Of a DNA stretch of 64,000 nucleotides, positions 1 through 11,099 are shown piece by piece (the stretch's first letter is position 1; each line of letters starts with the position of its first letter). Origin of the DNA: VAZQ01 sp963739175 (GTDB lineage Bacteria > Pseudomonadota > Alphaproteobacteria > Rhizobiales > Xanthobacteraceae). The translations under genes were made by a program, and so were the position numbers. Where the stretch lies: NCBI GenBank assembly GCA_963739175.1, contig CAVTZH010000011.1:434001-498000 (forward strand), read 5' to 3'. The notes beneath the pieces were generated by a model. It was not told where the DNA came from and did not search any database. It saw only the letters and a list, made by a program, of their open reading frames with translations.

Positions 1-1450
1 CCGAGCCGCGCGACGCCGGCATAGAGCATGACCAGATCGTTGAGCGTCACGCCGACGCCGCCGAGCCCCATCGCCAGTCCCGGCGCTTCGCCGCGCGGCA
101 ACACCAGCGCGCCGCCGGCCTGCGTCAAGGCGCGCGGTGAAGCGGCTGGCGCCGACGCGATCGAGCACCGCAACCGCCGGGACGTTGAGCGAGAGCTGCA
201 ACGCGCGGCGCACCGTCACCGTGCCCTGGAAGCTCAGGTCGAAATTCTCCGGCGCATAGCCGCCGTAGCGGATCGGGCGGTCGTCGATCAGCGTCTCGGG
301 ATGGATCAGCCCGTCCTCGAAGCCGAGCCCGTAGATGAACGGCTTGAGCGCCGAGCCCGGCGAGCGCAGCGCCTGCGTCATGTCGACCGCCCCGGCGCGG
401 CTCATGTCGAAATAATCCGACGACGCGACGCGCGCGAGCACCTCGCCGGTCTCGTTGTCGACCACGAGAATGGCGACCGAGAGCGCCGGACCGAGCGTGC
501 GGGCGCGTTCGCGCGCCAGGTCTTCGAGCGATCTTCTGCAGCGGCGCTTGAATCGTCAGGCGGTGGATGGCGCGGCCGGGCGCCGCGGCAATCACCGCAT
601 CGGCCGCATGCGGCGCCAGCGCCGGCATCGGCCGCCTGCCCTCCGCGACGGCCTCCTGCTTGGCACGCTCGATCTCGTCGGCCGGCACGACGCCCGCCGC
701 GGCGAGCCGGTCGAGCACACGATCGCGCGCCGCGCGCGCGGCGGCGACGGAGCGATCCGGGCGCCGCACTTCCGGCGACTGCGGCAGCGCCACCAGCAGC
801 GCGGATTCCGCGAGCGTGAGCCGCCGCGGCTCCTTGCCGAAATAGGCGAGCGACGCGGCGCGGATGCCTTCGAGATTGCCGCCATAGGGCGCGAGGCGAG
901 AAATAGAGCGCGATGATCTCGTCCTTGCTCAGGGTGCGCTCGAGCTGGATCGCGCGCACCATCTGGCGAAGCTTGGCGATGAAGCTGCGCTCGCTGCGCG
1001 GCTCCAGCAGCCGCGCGACCTGCATCGTGAGCGTCGAGGCGCCCGACACGATGCGGCCGCTACTGACAAGCTGCGAGAAGGCGCGGCCAAGCGCCAGCGG
1101 ATCGACGCCGTGGTGACTGACGAAGCGGCGGTCCTCGTAGGCGTAACAGCATCGCCAGGAAGCGCGGATCGACGTCCGCGCGTGTCGCCGGCAGCCGCCA
1201 GCGGCCCTCCGGCGTGGTGTAGGGCCGCAGCAAGCGGCCGTCGCGGTCGACGACCAGCGTGGAGTACGCGAGGCCCTCGCCGCGCGGCACCGGGCCGAGC
1301 GAAGCGACCCACAGCATGCTCACGCCCGTCATCATGACCAGCATGACGAGCGCCACGGCCGCGCCGAGGCGGAGGACCCGCCACAGACGCCGTCTCGCCC
1401 CCGCAAAGCGGGAGCGAGACGCGTGGTTGCTGGTCGCGCCTGTCGCTCAT
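1..1450 (-). pseudogene. pbpC: Penicillin-binding protein 1C (frameshifted; 3' end outside window)
   Basis: Bifunctional class A peptidoglycan synthase of the inner membrane: glycosyltransferase 51 domain, then transpeptidase domain. Visible are a short N-terminal TM segment, the GT51 signatures AYEDRRF and GASTLTMQVAR, and the transpeptidase SxxK box SPGSALKPF near 330-355. The start ATG overlaps the stop of the upstream alpha-2-macroglobulin gene (ATGA), so the two are coupled. The coding sequence hops frame four times (somewhere in 1357-1440, and near 1143, 896 and 532), each time as if one base were added; removing those bases restores a continuous PBP1C. It is either a pseudogene or, more likely, an error-laden copy of a live gene. 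The C-terminal part lies beyond position 1. Confidence 0.85.
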
Positions 1451-4400
1451 CGCGCCGCCGTCACCTCGATAGTGCCCGACGCGGTGCGGCCGTAGCGGTC
1501 GGGACGGTACATGTCCTCCACGAACGCCTGCGGATGCACGTAGGTCCCCGGCGACACCGCCCGCACGACATAGGCGACGGTGAACACCGACGGATCGCCG
1601 CTCTTGCGGTTGAACGCGGCGCTGAAGCGGTCGTCGCGGAACTCCGAATTCACCGGCGTCGCGGCGTCCTGGATCCAGGACAGCGTGCCGGTTTCGCCGG
1701 AGGAGACGAGCCGCGGGTTGTCGATCTCGAAGCCGGCCGGCAGATAGTCGGCGACGATGACGCGGCCGAACTGCGGCTGCGGCTCGGTGATGCGCAGCAC
1801 CACCGCGAAGCGGTCGTTCTGCTTCGCCTTCGACGGATCGGCGGGCTTGCCGTCGAGCGTGAAGTAGAGCCGCTCGATCTTGAAGCCGCGGTCGGCGGCG
1901 GGCTCGGGCGTGAGCGGCGCGCCGTTGACCGTCACCACCGCCTGCAGCGGCCCCTCGCCGGCATTGGCGATGCGCAGCGGCTTCTGCAGCTGGCTCGGCA
2001 GGAAGCGCCGGTTGAGCGCGCCCTGCCGCTTCTCGCCGGCGACGTCGAGCGACACGTTGGTGGCGTCCTTCACCAGCGCCCGCGCCGCCAGCACCATCCA
2101 CGCCTGCTCCTGCGTCGAGGTGTAGGGCGTGAGCCCGCGCGCGGCCTCGACGCGCTCGATCGCGCCGGTGATGGTGGCGCGCGGCGCGCCGCCTTCCGAG
2201 GCGAGCGTGATCAGCGCCGCGCCGTCCCGCAGGATCGAGCCGTAGTCGACGCGGCCGTATTCGAGCGTCGGCTCCGGCGCCATCGAGCGCAGCGCCGCGG
2301 TGTAGACCCGCTCGGCGCGGACCTTGTCGCCGAGCATGCCGAGCGCGGCGGCAAGCTGCGCCTTCGCGATCGTGGTCGCGAAATCGTCGAGCTTGGTGTC
2401 GACGAAATAGCGCAGGTCGCCGACCGGCGCGGCGCCGTTGCGCGCCAGCACATAGAGCGCATAGGCGAGATTGCGCCCGCCGTTGCGGCCGGGGTCCTCG
2501 GCATTGGCCACGTAGTTGCGCAGCCGCTGGATCGCCAGGCGGAACGCCGTGTCCGGCACCGTGAAGTTGCGCTCGCGCGCACGGGTGAGGAAGTCGGAGA
2601 CGTAGGCATCGAGCCAGACGTCGTCGCCGCCCACCGACCACAGGCCGAACGAGCCGTTCGAGCCCTGGCGCGACAGCAAGCGGTCGATCGCTTCCTGGAT
2701 GCGCTTGTCGATGGTGTCGTCGAGCGCCAGATGCGAGGCGCTGGCGAGGTCGTTGACGTAGAGCAGCGGCAGCGCGCGGCTGGTGATCTGCTCGGTGCAG
2801 CCGAACGGATAGCGGTCGAGCGCCGCGAGCAGCGCCGCGGCGTCGAGCGCGCTCGACAGCCCGACCGAGACCGACACGCTGCCGGTGCCCGGCACCAGGT
2901 CGGTGAACAGGTCGTTCGACAGCGTGACGCTCTCGCCGCGCGCCACGGTCTGCACCGTGCGGCGCGCGAGGATCTGCGTCGCCGGCTTCACCGCCAACGC
3001 ATAGCTGCGTTCGAGCGCAAACTTGCCCGGCCCGCTCACGCGCACGGTGACGATTGGCGACGCCGACCGCGGGCGCCTCCAGCGGCAGCGAGACGGCGCT
3101 GCGCTGCTTGGCGTTGAGCTTGAGCGTCTGCAGCACGGCGGTGCCGGTCACGTCGACGCCGTCGCTCTTCACCTCGACGCGGTAGTCGCCGGCCTGCCCG
3201 TCGACGTTGTCGACGTCGAGATGCATGGTGCCGCGATCGCCGTTGTTGAGGAAGCGCGGCAGCGTCGCGGTGACCACCAGCTGGTCGCGGATGATGACGT
3301 CGGCCTGCGCGCGGCCGACCTTGTCGCGCGACCACGCCACCGCCATCACGCGGGCGGTGCCGGCGAAGTCGGGGATGTCGAACACGATCTCGGCGGTGCC
3401 GTCGGGCTTGACCGTGACCACGCCGGAATAGAGCGCGAGCGGCTTCTGCGCCGGCGGGCTGCCCTGCAGCTCGGCGGGGCCATCGCCGCCGCTGCGGATC
3501 TGACCGCGCGTGCCCTGCATGCCGTCGATGAGCTGGCCGTAGAGATCGCGCAGCTCGGCCGCAAGGCGGCGCTGGCCGAGATAGTGGTCGTCCGGCGCCG
3601 GCGGCTTGTAGTTGGTGAGATTGAGGATGCCGACGTCGACGGCGGCGACGACGATGCGCGCCTCCTCGCCGGCGGCAAGCCCGCCGATCTTCACCGGAAT
3701 GCGCAAGGCGCTGCCGGGCCGCGTCAGCTTCGGCGTCTCCATGTCGACCGCAAGCGTGCGTGCCTGCCGGTTGACGCCGAACCACTGCACGCCGATGGCG
3801 CGGCCGGGCATGCGCTGGGCGCTGGCGTCGAGCGGACGGCGAAGCGTCGCCACCACATAGGCTCCGGTGCCCCAGTCCTTGCCGACCGGAAGCTGCAGCC
3901 GCGCGGTGCCGGGCTTCACATCTTGCGTGACAGTCGCGAGCAGCCGCTCGCCGATCACGCTGAGCGTGACCTTGCCGGCGGTGCGCGCGGTGACCGCAAC
4001 CGTCATGTTGTCGCCGGGGGTGTATTCCGGCTTGTCGAGCGCGACTTCGAGCATGTCGGGCGTATCGGCGGTCGCTTCGGTGTACCAGCCGGCGTCGAAG
4101 CCGATTGACGTGACCGGGCCGTCGCGCTCGCCGGTCGAGATCTCGAGCCGGTAGCGGCCCCATTGCACCGGCAGCGAAATACGCCCCGGCGTGCCGGCGG
4201 CGACATTGACCTGGCCGTCGGCGATGCGCCGCGTCAGCTTCATCGGCTCGAAGTCCCAGTTGTTGTCGCGGCGATACCACTGATAGCGGGTCTCGACCCG
4301 CAGCAACTCGTAGCGCAGCCCGCTGCGCGTGAGCGCCGCGCCGTCGGGCCCGATGACCACGACGTCGAAGGTCGCCTGCTCGCCCTCGCCGAGCGAGCGG

Positions 4401-6664
4401 CCGGAGAACAGCGGCCGGACGCCGATCATCGGCCCGGTCGCCGTCACCGGCAGCGTGAGCTTGCGCTCGACCGCGCGGCCGCCCGCTTCGGCGAGCCGGA
4501 CGGTGACACGCGCTTCGAGCGGACGCGTCGCCTGCGGCACCTTTTCCAGGTTGATCGGGAACGAGGCGCGGCCGTTGTTGTCGGTCGCGGGGAGCCCGTC
4601 GAGCGAGCTGCGTGTCGACTCGGTCTGCTCGTCGGAGAGGCCGAACCGATAGCCGGCAAAACCGGCGCGTTCGGAAGCCGGTGCGACGATCACCTCGCCG
4701 GCCAGTTCAAGGCCGGCGGCGGGCGCGCCGTAGAGATAACGTCCCTCCAGCGTGACCTGCGCCGGCTCGGTGCGCGACACCGTTTGCGCGTTCGACTTCA
4801 GATCGAATTCGAGGCGATCCGGCACATAGTCCTCGACCATGAAGGTCGCCTCGCCCACCGCCGGACGCTTCGGGTCGGTGTAGGCGCGCACGCGCCAGGT
4901 GCCGGTCGGCGCCGACTGCACCAGCGGCACCTCGAAGCTGCGCCCGCCGACGCCCTGGTCGGCGACGGTGGCGCGGCGGTACTCGACGCCGTCGGGGCGC
5001 TCGACCACCAGCGTGAGCGGAACGCCGACGGCGGCGGTGCCCTGCTGGTCACGCAGCAGCGCGGTGACGTGGACGTTCTCGCCCGAGCGGTAGACGCCGC
5101 GCTCGGTGAACACGAAGCCGTCGAGACCCGACGGGGCGTTGCGGCCGGAGACGCCGCGGTCGCTCAGGTCGAATGCGGGCGAGCGCAGGCTCAGGAACGC
5201 GTAGTCGCCCTTGGCGTCGGTCGCGACCAGCATGGCCGGCGCACCGCCGATCTCGCCGCGCGTCAGCGCGGCTTCGAACTGCACGTAGCCGGCATTGTTG
5301 GTGCGCTTGGTCGCCAGCACCTCGTTGTTGCGCGAGAGCAGCCGCACCTCGACATTGTTGCCGCCCTGCGTGGTCTCGAGCGAATGCACGAAGGTGTGGA
5401 TGCCGTCGTTGCCCGAATAGGCCGTCAGCCCGAGGTCGGACACGATGAACCACTGGGTCGCGAGGTCGGCATAGTCTTCGCCGATGGCGTTGGCGGCGTT
5501 CGCCACCATCACATAGACGCCGGCGCCGAGATTGGGGATCGCCTCGCTCACCGGAAACGCAGTGGTGACGTCGGTGTTCTGCACCGGGTCGACCTTCATC
5601 TCGCCTTTCCAGACCTGCGAGCCGCGGTCCTCGCGCAGACGCGCGAGCTCATAGCGGTTGAGCGTGCGCTGGAAGTCGTGGCCGAGCACGGTGGTGACCA
5701 GGTTGCGGTCGCCGATGCGATAGACCTCAACCGCCACCGCCGAAGTGTTCACGCTCACGATCGGGATGCCGCGCTGGCCGACGCGCGGCAGCACATAGGC
5801 GCGGCCGGAGAAGCGCACGACCGGCTTGCGGTCGCGCACATAGATGCTGAACTCGGCGGGCTTCGCCAGCGTCTCGCGCACCGAAGACGGAATGCCGGCG
5901 CGCAGCGTGACGGTGTAGCGCTCGCCGTGCTTCAAGCCTTCGACGCAGATCTGGCGGGTGTCGACGGTCAGCGCCGGGCGGTCCTGGCCGGAGACGGCGA
6001 CGAACGGCGACAGGTCGGTGCGCCGGCCCGGCAGGTCTTCCGAGAACTGGAAGCAGGCGCGCGGCGACGAGGCGTCGGCGTCGACCGAGTAGTCGAGCAG
6101 GCGGAAGCCGTGGTCCTCGCGCATGCGCTCGTATTGCTGCCGCACGTCGGCGACCTCACGCAGGTCGAGCGAGAGCCGCATCGCGTCGAGCGCGGGACGC
6201 CAGAGCTGACGATCGGCATAGCTGCGTGAAATGATCAGCAGCGCCGCGGCCTCCTCGGCCGGCGATTTGGTGCGCTGGTAGGCGATGTAGGCGGCAGTGG
6301 CGGCGCGCTCGAGCAGCGTCGTGCGCTCGCGCACATTGCCCGGGCGGATCTGCAGCACGGTCTGCGCGATGCGCAGCCAGTTGGCGCTGTCCTCGGGCGC
6401 CACCACGGTGATGCGGCCGAGGATCAACAGGCCGTTGCGGTAGTCGTTGCGCTGGAACGCCGCGTCGGCGTCGCGCCGCAGCGTCGCGGCGGATGCGGTC
6501 ACCGCCCCGGACTCGGCCCTGATCTGCGCTTCGAGCTTGATCGCCGCATCGGCGAGGTCGTCGCGCTGAAACGCCTTCTGCGCGAAGGCGCCACCCGCCA
6601 TGACAACAGACAATAGGGTGACGAGCGCGGCAACAAAGCCGGCGCGGACGGACGACGAAAACAT
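1447..6664 (-). CDS. Bacterial alpha-2-macroglobulin family protein (one frameshift)
   Basis: A giant periplasmic protease-trap protein of about 1739 residues, YfhM-like in size (E. coli YfhM is about 1650). It has a Sec signal peptide ending GGAFA and no lipobox, a series of MG/bait-region domains, and a thioester motif CTEQ (codons at 2789-2800) in a YPFGCTEQ context, so the covalent-capture chemistry is retained. Start ATG at 6664 has GGAGG eight bases upstream. The frame shifts near 3054 by one extra A (VGVA-IVTVRVSG restored if removed). Coupling to pbpC is the well-known bacterial A2M/PBP1C pairing, in which the trap is thought to guard the envelope when peptidoglycan is breached and PBP1C repairs it. 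Confidence 0.93.
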
Positions 6665-6818
6665 GGGGTAATCCTCCATCCCCGCCGGCCACCACCGCGC
6701 GGGACAGCAAAAATTGATCGTCGAATCGTGTCGAGGTCGTGACGGGAAACATTAACTCGCGCGCTGGCGAGCGGGGCGCGGCTTTGTTAAGAAACCCGGC
6801 GTACAGGCAATACGGTAC

Positions 6819-6895
6819 GGCCCCGTAGCTCAGCGGATTAGAGCAGCAGCCTTCTAAGCTGTTGGTCGCAGGTTCGATTCCTGCCGGGGTCGCCA
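6819..6895 (+). tRNA. tRNA-Arg(UCU)
   Basis: A complete 77-nt cloverleaf with encoded CCA. The acceptor GGCCCCG pairs with CGGGGTC, the anticodon loop is CTTCTAA (anticodon TCT, 6853-6855), and the T loop is TTCGATT. Its 3' half, from the anticodon stem to CCA, is the attachment core of the island that starts here; the insertion regenerates the complete tRNA, so function is kept. Confidence 0.97.
6848..6895 (+). repeat. attL core, 48-bp direct repeat
   Basis: Spans the anticodon arm to CCA of tRNA-Arg(UCU). It is identical over 48 bases to 16279-16326, with different flanking bases on both sides in the two copies. This is the typical attachment site of a tyrosine integrase that recombines within the 3' half of a tRNA gene. 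Confidence 0.95.
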
Positions 6896-6957
6896 ACAAA
6901 ACGCCAGCAGATTGGGCCTTTCCTCAATCAGGACGGGCCTTCTTGTTAGTGAGCCCA

Positions 6958-7040
6958 TGTTGCACGTGTTGCATGTGTTCCCACTCCGTACCGGCCTGTT
7001 CTGGGGTGTCACAGGGAGTCCGTGCAACATGGATGCAACA
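6958..7040. promoter_or_regulatory. Candidate integrase arm-type sites, left end
   Basis: Four copies of the heptamer TGCAACA: two on the minus strand (6958-6964, 6967-6973) and two on the plus strand (7023-7029, 7034-7040). The plus pair has 11-bp spacing, the same as the pair at the right end (16223-16240). Short repeated sites set 60-150 bp from an att core are how integrase arm-binding sites look. The role is inferred. Confidence 0.55.
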
Positions 7041-7116
7041 TGATTTCTTTTCAAAGGAGCGGCGCGACGGTGTGTGGGCGGCACCGCAATCGATCAAAGT
7101 GTGACTGCCATCACAG

Positions 7117-7131
7117 CGGACGAACCGGCCA
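7117..7131 (+). promoter_or_regulatory. Shared 15-nt element upstream of GG-leader gene (left copy)
   Basis: CGGACGAACCGGCCA, about 60 nt before the GG-leader start at 7192. It matches 14 of 15 bases of an element at 16430-16444, upstream of the second GG-leader gene. A common operator or promoter part is possible; no recognised regulator motif. Confidence 0.35.
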
Positions 7132-7191
7132 TCCTCGATGCTGCAACCACGGTTAGGGACAGTCCCGCCGGCAACAAATGGGAGCAGTATC

Positions 7192-7368
7192 ATGAACACA
7201 AATGCCGACATCCGCGAGCTGACAGCGCATGAGCTCGACAACGTCACAGGCGGAAACGCTCAAGTTATTGGATTTGCGGTGGCCTACCTCGCCACGAAGG
7301 TACTCGACGAGGTGGCGCCCGAATTCAAAGTTGTCGATAAGATTTGGACAATGATCACGCAAAAATAG
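7192..7368 (+). CDS. Double-glycine leader peptide, bacteriocin-like (58 aa)
   Basis: A short precursor whose N-terminus is an acidic leader with the block ELTAHELDNVTGG. This is the GG-type leader cut by C39-peptidase ABC exporters and used by class II bacteriocins and some RiPPs. The core after GG is about 37 residues, with a hydrophobic helix (VIGFAVAYLATKVL) and a C-terminal amphipathic part. ATG at 7192 is preceded by GGGAGCAG. No exporter, modification enzyme or immunity gene adjoins it. It lies about 300 bp inside the left island end; a second GG-leader gene is at 16521. Confidence 0.7.
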   Translation: MNTNADIRELTAHELDNVTGGNAQVIGFAVAYLATKVLDEVAPEFKVVDKIWTMITQK

Positions 7369-7505
7369 CGACCACATGCGGTTAGGCGCGCGGGATTATG
7401 CCGTCAGGGCGTGACGGCCGCAATCGACCGCGCTGGCCGCCCTGTGCTGGCATCATTGCCGTTAAGCGGGCCTGAGATCGAGCAATCATCGCGAATTGCA
7501 GCTCG

Positions 7506-7724
7506 TCAACGTCGCGCCCTTTTGCCATCAGCCCAAGCGACCGAAACGTCTTCGGCGATGCTCAGCACTTCGCCGGTGGCATAATTCCTTACGGCCACCT
7601 CGCTCTTAGGATTTTTTGACTTCAGATAGCGAGCCGCTTCCCGTGCTATTTCCACATTATCGCGGTAGCTGCGCGGCTTGCCGTCAATGACGATCTCCCA
7701 GTTCGCCCCCGTATTGTGCGCCAT
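7506..7724 (-). CDS. Hypothetical protein, 72 aa
   Basis: A small soluble protein with the segments WEIVIDGKPRSYRDN and AREAARYLKSKNPKSEVAVRN, resembling short conserved rhizobial proteins that pair an alpha-helix with a beta-hairpin. Codon use is coding-like and no other frame competes. No catalytic motif. It sits alone on the minus strand in the left part of the island. Function unknown. Confidence 0.55.
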   Translation of the reverse strand: MAHNTGANWEIVIDGKPRSYRDNVEIAREAARYLKSKNPKSEVAVRNYATGEVLSIAEDVSVAWADGKRARR

Positions 7725-8618
7725 CCCTTCCTCTCGAATTGCCGGATCTTACACCGTTGGCGGCGCACCGAAGCCCCCTGGCCCGTTCGTGCGTGCCATC
7801 ACCCTATCCCAGTCCTGGGAGATGCTAGGGGACCTCGCGCGTTGCGTACCGCAGGGCCCTTTAGCTTTTGAGGCCCTGGCTGCGACTTAGATGTACCATC
7901 ACACGTGATTTCCTCAGGAAACGAACCACCCACTTGCGGCCTGACGCAGGGAGATGGGCGTCGCTTGTGATTTGCACGCGGTTGCACTGGTCCGCTACCC
8001 AGCTTTGATACACTACGCCGGTTGGCCAACGGATTTTGAGTCCCGGCCGCGGTCTAAAGTAGACCGAAATAGATAGTGCACCGGGCAATTTTGACCAATC
8101 ACAGCGAGCATACGGATGCGACATGGCGGCTGTATTTTCCTGTAGGCTCAGGCGACGCGACCAGGGGTTCTGAAGCTTTGTAAACCGTTGGTCGGGAGTT
8201 CAATCCTCTCATTCGGCACCAGCGGTCGCTCGATCTATTGGAACCGGCGTCGAGCTATTGAAGGTTTGAAATTTTGCCCACCTAAAAATTCAAACGGCTT
8301 GCCCGCCCTGAAATCAAGCGCAGCGCGATCCCAAATCGATCGGAATGCGAAAGGACATCAACAAGCGCAAGTCCTATCGACATTACTTCCACCAAGGCGT
8401 TTTTCTTTCTGATGGGCCCAGGAGGCTGGAGGATCACAAAACGTGTTGTTCGCAACCGCGGATGATTTTCAGCCGATTATTCAAATGCCTCCTCAGAAAA
8501 CCATGCAATGTCGGCTTTGGGCCATAAGCGGAAATTCTGCGATCTGACTGACTTAACGCTTGAGTATCACTAGCATAGGTCCGAAGTTTGCAGACGCTGC
8601 GCCCGCGCTGGAGTCGCC
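7725..8618. other. Gene-poor stretch in the island
   Basis: Nearly 900 bases of lower GC. Apart from the tRNA-Thr-like remnant at 8177-8221, I see no convincing gene. A minus-strand frame at 7861-8124 (87 codons) is open but has no recognisable features. It probably holds decayed DNA from earlier insertions. Confidence 0.6.
8177..8221 (+). other. tRNA-Thr(UGU)-like 3' half, relict attachment site
   Basis: Runs from an anticodon loop reading TTTGTAA through a variable region, a T-arm GGGAG-TTCAATC-CTCTC with correct pairing, and an acceptor tail ending in CCA. The 5' half is absent: the bases upstream cannot form the anticodon stem or the acceptor. A tRNA truncated at the anticodon loop is what an island leaves as its distal att site, so this is probably the scar of a different insertion. 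Confidence 0.6.
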
Positions 8619-9801
8619 ATGTGGTCTCGCTCGCTCGCCCTCGCTTTGCTCCTGCTACCCGCCCCGGCTCTGGCCGGCGTCAAGGAGAAGGTCGCGGCCC
8701 TCGCTCCGCCGGGGTTGGTGCTCGTGATGGACGCCAAGGGCAACGAGTTGGTGGCTCAGAACACTGATGAGCCCTTCGTCCCGGCCTCGGTCACCAAGAT
8801 CGTGACGGCTTGGCTGGCGATGGAGGTCCTTGGCGGCGACTACCGCTTCAAGACCCGCTTCTACCTCGACGACAAGCGGGTGCTCTACGTGCGCGGCGGC
8901 GGCGATCCTTTCCTGATTTCAGAGGAGCTGGCGCCGCTCGCGACCGAGCTGGTCGCGGCGGTCGGCAAGGAGCCGATCACCGGCATCGTGCTGGACGCGA
9001 GCTACTACCCTTCGAACCTCCGCATCCCGGGCATCGAGGACACCGACGAGGCCTACAATGCGCTGAACTCCGCGCTGGCGGTGAATTTCAACACGATCAA
9101 CGCCGTGCGCAGCGGCAACAAGGTGCGCTCCGCCGAGAAGCAGACCCCGATCACCCCGCTCGCGATCACCCAGTTCCGGCTGCGGGGCCCTAACGGACGC
9201 GGCCGCATCAGCCTGAGCCAGGACCCCACGGTGAGCCTGCAATATGCCGGCGAGCTGATCGCCGCGTTCATCGAGCGGGCCGGCGGCAGCGTGAAGGGCA
9301 AGATCTCGACCGGAACCGTCCCCGAGGGACTGGAGCCGGTCTACGTTCACCGACAGTCGCGTACCCTTTCGCAAGATCCTCGTCGAGCTGCTCCGCGCCT
9401 CGAACAACTACATCGCCAACCAGGTCTTCCTGGAGATCGGCGGACACCGCCTGGGCGGGCCAGTCAGCCTCGAGAAGTCGCTCCAGGTCGCGAACGAGAT
9501 GCTCGCCGCGCACGGCCTCGCCGCGGCCATCCATCTCGAGGAGGGCTCGGGCATCAGCCGCAACAACCGCTTTACCGCCCGCGGCCTCGCCAAAGTGCTC
9601 GAGCTCTTCGCGCCCCACGCCGACCTGCTCCGCGGCCATGACGGCGGCATGAACAAGACCGGCACCATGGAGGGGGTTCGCACGCTCGCGGGCTATGCCG
9701 ACACCTCAAGCCACGGGCGGGTGCGTTTCGTGATCTCGCTCACGAGCAATGACGGCGAGATGCGCTTCCGGCTGCTCAAGGCTATCAAGTCCGGGCTGTA
9801 G
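8619..9801 (+). CDS. dacB: D-alanyl-D-alanine carboxypeptidase/endopeptidase, PBP4 (DacB) family (one frameshift)
   Basis: A periplasmic serine-type low-molecular-mass PBP that trims D-Ala from peptidoglycan stems and can cut cross-links. It has a signal peptide (cut after PAPALA), the active-site SxxK box SVTK in PASVTKIVTAWLAME, the SxN box SNN in RASNNYIANQ, and the KTG box in MNKTGTMEGV. The total of about 393 residues is on the short side for the family. One extra base near 9345 breaks the frame between EPVY and FTDSRVPFRK; removing it joins both halves. It is the only recognisable enzyme in the island and could be cargo that alters cell-wall remodelling. Confidence 0.88.
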
Positions 9802-9865
9802 CCGGAGTTTCGCCCACTGCGTCGATGTTTCCCCCACGCGCTCACAAAAGTTCGCAGCCAAGAGG

Positions 9866-10006
9866 CTACGGAGGCGTGCTAGCCGACCATCCAAGCCAGA
9901 TGTCAATCGCCAATCCGATGAACAGCACGATGGTCAGGATGCTTACGGCCCACGCCATACCGGTCATGGTGCGTGTAGGACCGGCGAGTTCATGCTGGTT
10001 TGCCAC
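9866..10006 (-). CDS. Small single-TM membrane protein, 46 aa
   Basis: GTG start with a good ribosome site (GGAGGGCATCG before GTG). A polar N-terminus of about 17 residues is followed by one hydrophobic helix (VSILTIVLFIGLAIDIWLG) and a short tail ending STPP. It is one of several one-helix miniproteins in this island. No homologous family recognised. Confidence 0.5.
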   Translation of the reverse strand: MANQHELAGPTRTMTGMAWAVSILTIVLFIGLAIDIWLGWSASTPP

Positions 10007-10427
10007 CGATGCCCTCCAACGGGAGACCGAGGAAATCTACCCCAAAGATAACAATTAAATCTGCCCCCGCAGCAGCTAATGCCATGCACTCTCTTGCGGG
10101 GCGCTCTTAGGCGCCAAGTAACCGGCCGGGGTTTGCGGGCCACCGACCGACCGGGCGCACTCGGGTAAGTCTCCCGGTCGGCCACACACACCGCAGACAA
10201 ACGAGGGTGCCGGATGCCTGCGTGGCGTGCATTATGAAAACGGTACAGGGGTGCGCGGAGTTCCAACACGCATGGGCGCTCTGTTTATCCTTTTTAGCGG
10301 GAACAATCCCCAAACGGCTCAGCCTCCGCATTGGCGGCGTCCGCAACCGCTTCGCAAAGACCACGCCCGTCGGCATTTGTTTTTAACTCTCCGCCAGCTT
10401 AGAATTTCCGCAAAGTGGGAGTTGTAT
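10007..10427. other. Intergenic, nothing recognised
   Basis: About 420 bases between divergent small membrane-protein genes. Open frames are short and overlap each other without coding character. It may carry promoters for both neighbours; no clear motif. Confidence 0.5.
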
Positions 10428-10565
10428 ATGAGTGTTTCGGTACGAGTAGCCCGCCGAGCGATGGCCTTGCCGTTCATCGTGTTGGCGATCGTGTTTGCGT
10501 TCGTGTCTGCAGGGTTGGATGGCCTGGCGGCGTCAATCGAACGCCGAGAAAGCAACGCGCTCTAG
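10428..10565 (+). CDS. Small membrane protein, 45 aa
   Basis: ATG preceded by AGTGGGAGT. The basic N-terminus SVRVARRA is followed by one hydrophobic helix (MALPFIVLAIVFAFVSAGL) and a charged tail. The shape suggests a cytoplasm-in single-pass protein. Not recognised. Confidence 0.5.
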   Translation: MSVSVRVARRAMALPFIVLAIVFAFVSAGLDGLAASIERRESNAL

Positions 10566-11099
10566 GCCTGCTCAACTAACCCCGCCGCTTGCAGCCACTG
10601 CTGCCACTCCGAAAGCTAATCCTCCTGCGATCGTTCATCGAGAGGCGCCTGCTTAGGTTAGCCTGAGATCAGCGTCGAGCCGCCCGGTTCACAGCCGGGC
10701 GGTTTGCTTTCGCGCTTCAAGCGGCCATTGAAAGCGTCGCCCGCGTGGCCGCGGTATCGCGCGGCCACATCATCGAGGTTTTCCACTATGGAGTGTGCAT
10801 GGCGATGATCATGCACCCGATGCTTCTTACTCGATATTTCGCTCGATCCGTTAATGGAACACAACGAATGCAATGCACCTGTGACCGGCTGCCGCGCCTG
10901 TAGTGGTAGTATCTTGTAGCGTGATAGCGCTTGCGATTGAGCGACATTGTTCTCTTATAGTTCCCGGCTCCGTTGCCGCTGCTAGCGGAGTGCATTCTGC
11001 AATGCCGTGCCGCAGAAATGCATGCACTGTGCCTCCGTCGAGTCGCATTCCATTGCAAGAAAAGGGCTCACAAAGTCTGCATCAGGGAGTGGATGCCCG
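10566..11099. other. Intergenic with two hairpins
   Basis: Contains the terminator at 10681-10711 and a second 9-bp hairpin at 10745-10768 (GTGGCCGCG with its complement) lacking a T-run. No gene I can support; a 34-codon plus-strand frame near 10807 has no features. Confidence 0.5.
10681..10711 (+). terminator. Rho-independent terminator
   Basis: Perfect 8-bp stem CCGCCCGG/CCGGGCGG with a 7-nt loop, followed by TTTGCTTTC. It lies downstream of the membrane miniprotein gene ending at 10565. Confidence 0.65.

Noticed and set aside
1423..3117. Long plus-strand open frame antisense to the A2M gene
   Set aside because: Arg/His-rich composition typical of the antisense frame of a GC-rich gene; the minus-strand A2M reading explains the sequence.
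4163..6229. 688-codon plus-strand frame
   Set aside because: Mirror of the A2M coding sequence; composition (Arg, Ala, His, Asp) is that of a shadow frame.
10745..10768. 9-bp hairpin as a second terminator
   Set aside because: No T-run and no gene ending just before it; kept only as a note.
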